Origin: Tetracentron sinense
Taxonomy: Eukaryota > Streptophyta > Magnoliopsida > Trochodendrales > Trochodendraceae
DNA: 64,000 nucleotides
Direction: 5' to 3'
Assembly (NCBI GenBank): GCA_015143295.1
Contig: CM026571.1
Location: 31,276,505-31,340,504 of the forward strand
Each line of letters begins with the position of its first letter. The first letter of the stretch is position 1. Under the pieces are notes generated by a model. The model ran no database searches. It was not told the origin of the DNA and saw nothing but the letters and a program-made list of their open reading frames with translations. The position numbers and the translations under genes are program-made. This document shows positions 57,213 to 64,000 of the stretch, one piece after another.

Positions 57213-58794
57213 TGTTAGCCTCAAGGTTACAACCTTAAGTACCCTTAATGGCTTTGATAATAACATAATAATGAAATGACAATTGTGGTACTAATGATGC
57301 TTGTAAATGTTTGATAAATACAGATCATGAGAACATTAGCACATCTTTCAAGGTAGAAAATAATGAAAATCATTCAAGAAAGATCAAATGGATTTATTTA
57401 AGCAAATCATTCAACCAAGTCCAAGTGATCAAAAAGAATATTCAACTCAAGCCATTGAACTCAAGTGAAGAATGAAGATCATAATCAAGACCAAAGTCCA
57501 AGAAGATCTCAAAAGCCTCAAAGCCAAACCATGAAGATCGATTTCAAGAAAGAAGATCTAAGGGTTAAAGTCAAATCTAAAGACTCAATATCAAGTTAAA
57601 GACCAACTCTCAAGAAGAAATAATAGTTTATATTTTACTTTATGAGAGTGTCTAGGACTTATGTAAGAAGTCCTCGATGTATGGTTAATTGAATGCTCAA
57701 ATACTTAGATTGACCATAGGAACCTAAAACTTTATTGGACATCATTTTAAGGCCCTAGGACATCATAAAAATCATGTTAAAAGAATGCTAAAAGACCTAG
57801 GAATTCATTCATATAATTAAAATCTTAATTAAAAGTGAAATAAGAGTTTTTACATTTCGTCGACGAATTCACATGGCAATCTTGAATTCGATGACGAAAT
57901 GGAGACAATGACCTCACCATCTGCACTGTTTTATGATCTTAGCGATGAAATGAATTGGGGAACCTAATTTCATCGACGAAATCATGCGATACTCTGAAAA
58001 TACTGTAACGGCTATTTTTCAACGGCCTTTTTCGCATTTAATAATTCACCAACGGCTATATTAGATGAACAACTATAAAAGGAGTTCATAAATGAACAAA
58101 TCAAGAAGCTTGATCAATGTATTAACTCTTATCATCTACTAAATCAGTGACATTGATTTTCACATCAATCACACTTTAGAAATTCTCAAAAATCTCTTTT
58201 GAGCTATTCAACTTCATTCTTTTGAGAGATTTCATTAGAGTGTTATTTCAATCTTATCCAGCTTATCAAGTAGCCTTTATATTTGGATTCAAATCCAATT
58301 ACACTCTGTACTGAAAAAAATCAAGAATCGTGGATTCTTGTCTGTGAAGTCGGATAGCTTTGTGAAGTCAAGAAAGGGTGCTCTCTTACATTAAAGGTGG
58401 TATCTTAGCTTGAAAGGGATTGCAAAGGTGATATCCTAGTCTGGAAGAGATTGCAAATGTGATATCCTAACCTGGAAGAGATTGTAAAAGTGGTATCCTA
58501 GCCTGCAAGGGATTGTAATGGTTTGAGCTTCACCCAGTGAAGAAGCTTGTGTGAGTAAAATCGTGGGAATCCTTGAAGCGGAAATCTGAACGGCGGGGAT
58601 GTAGACAAGTTGTCGAATCTCATGAACATAGCCTTTGTGTTTGCACTCCTTATCTCTAACTCTATTCTTCTTATTGTTTATTGCTTATTGCATTTGCCTT
58701 AATTTATTTAATTCCGCAAAATAGACTAAGGCAGAAATCTTATTTTGCCATTGACCCTAATCACCCCCCCTCTAGGGTCCATATACTGGGTAAA
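57213..58794 (+). repeat. SIRE-like 3' LTR
   Basis: Begins TGTTAGCCTCAAGGTTAC and ends near ccatatactgggtaa, colinear with the minus-strand solo LTR at 17166-21870. It contains three direct repeats of ggtatcctagcctggaagag-type units (58395-58515) and a GC-rich leader near the end. Its 3' edge passes directly into a truncated Tekay-like LTR. Confidence 0.8.
57854..58080 (+). promoter_or_regulatory. TCGA-palindrome cluster and TATA box (SIRE-like LTR)
   Basis: Motifs are atttcgtcgacgaattc (57854-57870), gaattcgatgacgaaatg (57883-57900), a decayed form near 57940 and aatttcatcgacgaaatc (57966-57983). TATAAAA follows at 58074-58080. This mirrors the internal array at 23255-23483. Confidence 0.6.
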
Positions 58795-60029
58795 TGTTTG
58801 CTACTATTGACTTTATCATGATCATTATTATGGAAACCATGATGTGAAGGATGTTTATTGATGAAATTGGATGGTGTAGCCTATGTATGCATAAGTTAAT
58901 GTTTGAAATGAAATCACGCAAGCATGTTTAGATACTTAAATGCTTTCTAGCTATACTTGATGTTCACAAGTATAAGATACACACTTATGCATTTCATGAC
59001 TCGGTTTTCTTTTAAGTATGAGTTTTCTAAAAAAGGATACAAATGACTACAAAAACAATTGAGACAAGTTATGATTTTCACAAAAACAAATGACAAAGCC
59101 AAACTTGGGTTGATCAAAGACAGGGCGCATATCCAAGAATATGCCATATATGACTTCAAGTATAAGACAAACAAGAATGATAATGCCAAACTCTGGGTTG
59201 ATCAAGGATAATAATGTGTCTTTTTCTATTTCAATGAAGGGTGTTTACACACCCGACTTCAAGTATTTTGATGAGCGGTATTTACATACCCGACTTTCAA
59301 GTCGTTTCAAGAGCACTAATATCTGGCTTTAAGAACAAGACAAAACAAACATGATTCTCACATAACAAGAACAAGAATAAGATAAGACAAACATGATTCT
59401 CACGTGACAAGAACAAGACAATAATAATGTTTTAAGCACGAAAAACAAGTTTTGAAAACATGAAAAACGAATTTCAAGTATGGTCTATGTCGTATGTACA
59501 TATGATTTAAATGAGGATTTCACACTTGAGTTTCTTGCATGTACATGAATGTATTGTTTAAATTTTTAGTATGCAATGAATTGTATTATATCACTGTTAG
59601 CTAGTAGCTTGTATCCGTTGAATGTTTCAATAGTCAGCCGTACATTTTGATGTCGACAAGTATACCGTTTGATATTTGTGCTCCTAGTTTGTGGATTGAG
59701 GATGACTATGGTAAGGAAGAGCCTTTTGTGGAGTTTGTAGTAGAGCCTCTGGTTGAGGTAAGAGACTTAGATAGTTGGCCTTATCAGGGTGACTACTAAG
59801 TGAGAGAGAGAGTTTTATATTTGTATTTTGATTGATGGGCATGTCCACTCTCATGTTATTATGTACAACTTGGAATACCGTTTATGTATAGAAAGAAAAA
59901 TTTGAGTTTATGCTTCCGCACTTTGTTTTCGCTAAATCATACCTTGTGTATTTTGTAGGATGGTTGCCAAGTTATGATAGTCACATCTAAAGTCCCACCT
60001 AACTCATAGGGGAGATTTTGAGGCGCGAC
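58795..60029 (+). mobile_element. 5'-truncated Tekay-like LTR
   Basis: Ends GGCGCGACA at 60029 after aactcataggggagattttg. It shares the gatgggcatgtccac and gttatgtacaacttggaat blocks with the LTRs at 18153 and 23878 (inverted). Only the last 1.2 kb is present. It has its own internal repeat (gccaaacttgggttgatcaa near 59098). Confidence 0.75.
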
Positions 60030-60870
60030 ACTAGGAATGACCCTAGGCCCAACCCTATGCTCCATACTTGCATGAGCCTAAACTGCTTAGGAACATACCT
60101 AAGGCTTAGACTAGACTTGCCCAACCCTATGCTCCATACTTGCACGAGCCTAAACTGCTTAGGGCATGTTCCAAAACGAGTCTAAACTATCCCAATAAAA
60201 ACAAAAAGAGAAAAACATTCAAATATTCAGAAAACCTCAAAATGATAACCTTAGCGAGTTTGCTTGCTCCCCCATACTCCGCAATGAGCCTAAACTATTA
60301 TCTAGAAAATCCAAAAAATAGAAAATATAAAAAAAGATAAAAAAATATATTACAAAATCAAAAAGACCAAAATTCAATCGACCTGGTGCTCCGAAATGAG
60401 CCTAAACTAGCGTTACCTCGCTTCAGAGCGAGCTTAAATTCCTGCAAGCTCTGAGACGAGCACATAAATTATCACTCAACTCCGAAAGGAGTATAAACTA
60501 TCGACACAAGTATAAACTACACTACTCCGCAACGAGTTAAAACTACGGTAATCCCTCGAGGAGAACTACACCGGTCTGATCCCACTTGGCCGAGTATATA
60601 GGCAGTCCAATCAATGGTCCGACCCCTAGGAGAAAACCCTTCTCATCCCTTCTTAATTAGCATAACTCGAATCACTCATATATTTGTTTGGCTTAAACCT
60701 AGGAAGTAAGTAACCATGTTAGGACGGGGGTTCGGGGTGCCTAACACCTTTCTCGGGTCTTAACCGAATCGCTTACCTAGACTTTGACTCAGACCGTAGG
60801 TCCTTATCCTTATCCACATTTTACCTAGGTCCTATTTTCCTTATAATAAAATAGGTGGCGACTTCAAATC
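60030..60870 (+). mobile_element. Tat-like LTR fragment with primer-binding site
   Basis: A duplicated phrase cccaaccctatgctccatac (60047 and 60120) is followed by an array of ctccg(n)gag hairpins, each near taaacta (60255-60560), and TATATA at 60595-60600. The 3' part contains cggggtgcctaacacctt and ends before ggtggcgacttc at 60853-60864. That sequence resembles the tRNA-Arg type primer-binding site used by Tat/Ogre elements. No coding region follows: 60870-61244 is unassigned. Confidence 0.5.
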
Positions 60871-61244
60871 TTGTGAAGACGTTTAGTATTGTTCCTCCAT
60901 AAGGTCCGACCTGGAAGGACATGGGGTAAATTCTATGCTCACATAATATATGAACTATATTTTCTGTATACTTTGGACTGAGTCGGGCTGAGCCAAGGTC
61001 AGCCTAGGCTCAACCAAAAGTTTACTTTGGGCCTAAATTACAGCCCAAGCTCTGCTCGGGCCGTAGTTAGTTAGGCCCAAACTTGGGGAGGGACCAAAAT
61101 GAGTCTGCATATATCATTACAGAACTTAGAGGGTGGGGAGGGTAATTTTCCCCAATCCTCGTCCTCCCTCCGATTTGGTTTTGGTCGAACGAAGTGCAGA
61201 AATCGTTTTGGCCCAACTTTACGAAAGCACAGAGTGACAGAGAG

Positions 61245-61409
61245 ATGGAGATGGAGTTGGAACCAAGGGTGAAGCCCCTGCCTTACAAAATCAAGGGCAT
61301 GTCTCGCGAATCTCCCTCTCAGAAGGGTCTTCACGTTCTCGACACCGACCTTCGTACCCACTGGTCTACTGGAACCAACACCAAGGAGTGGATCTTGCTC
61401 GAACTCGAC
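61245..61409 (+). CDS. First exon of a conserved plant gene (discoidin/XRCC1-N-like start)
   Basis: ATG at 61245, then 55 codons: MEMELEPRVKPLPYKIKGMS, HVLDTDLRTHWSTGTNTKEW, ILLELD. It ends cleanly at GTACCT (donor at 61410), followed by a CT microsatellite. The segment is GC-richer than all its surroundings and shows no stops. The pattern of a conserved core followed by T-HWSTGTN-EWILLEL resembles the start of galactose-binding/XRCC1-N-like domains, and I recall a conserved plant protein family with this N-terminus, but not a gene symbol. The next exon was not found before 64000, so it lies beyond the window or the gene is truncated. 61410-62990 otherwise holds only intron-like, AT-rich sequence. 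Confidence 0.65.
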
Positions 61410-62995
61410 GTACCTCTCTCTCTCTCTCTCTCTCTATTGGTGTCTTCTGCTTGCTTCTGATTTCCTTTCAAGCTTCACTTCAGTTTCTGTTAATTTAATG
61501 GGGTTTTTTTTTTAATAAAAAAAAATGATTCCTTTTCATGTTTCAAGTTTGGGGTCAGAAGCTGGGCCTATGAACTAGATGCCCAACAACCAGAATTATT
61601 GGAATCCCCCTCCATGACAAGAATCTTACTCTTATCTGTAAAAAGGCAGATGCCCCATCTGGTGAATAGGTATAGAAGACGCAATGAACACCAAAGAGCT
61701 ACAAGAAAATGCTTCCCTAAATCCCTTGTTACTAAGCAACGAATGAGAAAACTCCACTAGGGACATTATTTAGGCTCCTCAATCGTAAGCCCTTTAAAAT
61801 TTATCTCATGATTGAGTCTAATAAAAGCACTTTTATTTCAGCTGTTTTGTTTGAATCCCTTCAAAAATAAACATTCCACTCAACCTAGCAAGTTAAAAAT
61901 TTTCGTCAAAATTTATGAAAATATGGGAAGAATGTAAAAAGTTTTACAAACCATGGAAATTATGTAAACCCGGGAAACATGTGTTAATATTTATGGAAAT
62001 GATAAAAATGTATCGCTATACTCAAAACTCATTGTATAGCAAAAACAACTATTTAGAATAAGAAAAATGTGACATAAGTTGTCGTGTGTCTGACGCTTTA
62101 AATAAAAAACGGCTAGCGAGGAAAAGATGGATTAGTAGGCAAAGCCTCGGAAGGGGTGGGGGAATAAGTCTCCCATAATAAATGGTCTATGTTCATGTTC
62201 ATAAAGTAATACATCCCAAATAAAATATAATATGAGAACATTCACTTAAAGTTACAATGTGGATCGAAATATTATTTTTCAATTATAAATTATTTTTTAA
62301 AAATGGATAAAATAAGCATGTATGCGTTGATCTCAAGGTTCCTTATATGTTTTTTTTAATTCTTAGAAAAAATCCTTAAATTTTAATCAAAATCAAAAAA
62401 ATTATTCAAATAATAATACAAACATTTTAATATTTCAGTAACGGAAATAGTTTAATAATTGCTACTATTTCATCGGAGTCCCTAGTCACTTTTTGTTGAT
62501 TGTTTATAAATCTAATGGGTTACCTATTGCATGTTTCGATTAATTTATAATTAATATTTTATGCATTATTTCAAATATTTGATATTAAAAATTAATCACA
62601 AAGGAGTTATCGACCTTCACCATATGAACTACACAATGGGATTAAAGATAAAAATAGGGAAAAACATGTGTTTCACACATTTGGGCATTGAAAATGTTAT
62701 TGTCCAAACTAAAACCTCTGTATTCCGTTCTTTAACTTTTCAATGCCTTTAGCATCAAATGTATGCATTAGCCTAATTGGTTGAGGGAAATCCACCATTC
62801 TTCAATCACAGAGTTTGAAAATGCTTCTTCCTTTCTTGAATCTAAATGTTGAGGGTCCTTTTCTGGTGATGAATTCTCTTATGAAAATGGGTTTATGGTT
62901 CGACATTGGTTTTCAAAGTGCATCTTGAATCAAATCTGGAAATTGTATTTCCTATGACGAATGAAATAAGGTACTTGTCTAGGTTACATCAATTG

Positions 62996-63983
62996 GTATC
63001 TTGTTAATGTTGTTCCACGTATTTACCACCAGACCTGTATTTGAGGCTTCGAGCTGAGTTGAGCCAAGCTTGATGACGCTTGAGTTCGGCTCGAGCTCAA
63101 ATATTTAGGCATGGGCTTGGCTCGAACATGCTTGACCAAGCTCGAGCTCGACTTGAGTTCGAACTAGATTCTAATCGAGTCAGGCTTGTTTTGGCTCGAG
63201 CTTGGTTTGAATTTCATGTCTATCTTGGTCAAATTTCCATGATTTTAACAAAAGCATGCATAATTAGATTAAAATTCAAGAAATTACATTATGAATTAAA
63301 AGATATTATGTTATAATAAAAAAATTTTAGAAGTATTATTATACATTAACATACGCAAAATTATACCTATATCTTATTTATATTATATATAATATATCAA
63401 GCCGAATTGAGCCGTATATGAGCCGAGCTTCGAGCCTAGCTGAATCAAACATGGGTTGGCTTGAGCCAGATCTGTTTAATTATTCATGCTCAAAATTAAG
63501 CTCAGTTCGTGTGAGCCTACAACATCAGCTTGAGCTTGGCTTGAATGAGCCAAGTTGAGCCAACAAGCCATCTCGGTTTGAATTCAACCTCATTTAGAAC
63601 TTTGCAACTAAAGATCAATTAGTTCATTCCTATTAATAAAACTAGTGAACTTACTCATACTTGGCAAATATGGGGTCTTCTAACCCCCTCTTGTCGAATA
63701 AATGATGAATTCCATTGAATTCACTCCCAAACATAGTAACAAAGTTCTCCATTTTTTTGATAAAAAGTCGTGAATAATTCGTGACTATTTTTATCAGATG
63801 ATTTATTCGTGAATTATTCAACACATTTTGAAAAGGCACATCTTCTTTAAAAAGGCGTGATTTGTGTGAATTAAACACGAATTATTCACGACATTTTGAA
63901 AAAGACATGAATCAATATCTAAGATAAGAATTTCGAGTATCTTATTAATGTTGGTCCACACATATTTAGCACTATACCTGTAT
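62996..63983 (+). repeat. Diverged 47 bp direct repeats enclosing a gagctcg-rich repeat
   Basis: gtatcttgttaatgttgttc (62996) recurs as gtatcttattaatgttggtc (63937), and the match continues through acctgtatt in both. Between them lies 63042-63590, rich in gagctcg, ggctcgag and cttgagcttgg words in both orientations with an AT-rich centre, a dispersed repeat family also seen at 16440. 63600-63935 contains inverted attcgtgaattattcacgac-type words. Class unknown. Confidence 0.5.
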
Positions 63984-64000
63984 TCAATATTTTCATAACC

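Larger units (their letters stand above)
22406..58794 (+). mobile_element. SIRE-like copia retrotransposon, 5'-truncated and split by nested insertions
   Basis: The order of parts fits the SIRE/Maximus type of Ty1/copia element. They are the reverse transcriptase end and RNase H (22406-23040), a spacer with a promoter-like array (23205-23640), an additional ORF in the env position (pieces from 23664 to about 56690), polypurine tracts (56745, 57111, 57152) and a 3' LTR (57213-58794). The 5' LTR, gag, protease, integrase and most of RT are missing. The ORF is split by insertions at 23878-35558, 36065-52207, 52464-53747 and 53819-55975. The element is therefore older than all four. Confidence 0.8.

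Noticed and set aside
22406-58794. Treating the SIRE-like env-position ORF as a viral envelope gene.
   Set aside because: No signal peptide, cleavage site or membrane anchor was seen. The position alone does not show such a function.

Overview
This is an intergenic, transposon-dominated piece of a flowering-plant nuclear genome, probably a eudicot. The evidence is intron-split genes, AT-rich spacers, Ty1/copia SIRE-type and Ty3/gypsy Tekay-type retroelements, a 16 kb CACTA element and MULEs. No bacterial, organellar, CRISPR or operon-like structure was seen. Only two stretches look like host genes: a small heavy-metal-associated (HIPP-like) gene near 6.9-7.5 kb, apparently frameshifted, and the first exon of a conserved plant gene at 61.2 kb whose later exons were not found.

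Layout. 0-5.5 kb: decayed Mutator-like transposase between arrays of quasi-palindromic repeats. 6.9-7.6 kb: HIPP-like gene and an EF-hand-like scrap. 9.2-12.3 kb, minus: DUF1985/Ulp1-protease gene of the type carried by KAONASHI-like MULEs. 13 kb: SINE-like sequence. 14.1-16.1 kb, minus: small non-autonomous LTR element. 17.2-21.9 kb: SIRE-like solo LTR (minus) split by a 3.25 kb Tekay-like solo LTR (plus). 22.4-58.8 kb: a 5'-truncated SIRE-like copia element (RT/RNase H, a promoter-like spacer, an env-position ORF, polypurine tracts, 3' LTR). Its ORF is split by four later insertions: a complete 11.7 kb Tekay element with a Tat-like solo LTR nested in its RT, a 16.1 kb CACTA element, and solo LTRs of 1.28 and 2.16 kb. 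58.8-60.9 kb: a truncated Tekay LTR and a Tat-like LTR with PBS. 61.2 kb: host exon. 63-64 kb: dispersed repeats.

Most boundaries were placed by reading target-site duplications directly: TTCAA, ACTGT, GTAGC, CCTTC, AAGG, and slightly decayed CTTAA/CCTAA and TCGTA/TTGTA. This gives a readable order of insertion.

The most interesting signal is architectural. Several unrelated LTR families carry, upstream of the TATA box, a 100-300 bp cluster of short palindromes sharing a TCGA core but differing in their symmetric arms: AGTCGACT, CCGGTCGACCGG, TTTCGTCGACGAAA, GCGATCGATCGC, CCGTTCGAACGG. One cluster lies inside the SIRE element between pol and the env-position ORF, followed by its own TATA box, suggesting a second internal promoter. 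A second item is a 368 bp poly(A)-tailed retroposon with a perfect 17 bp target duplication that contains a plant snRNA-type promoter motif. All coordinates and splice sites were read by eye; no alignment or database search was run.
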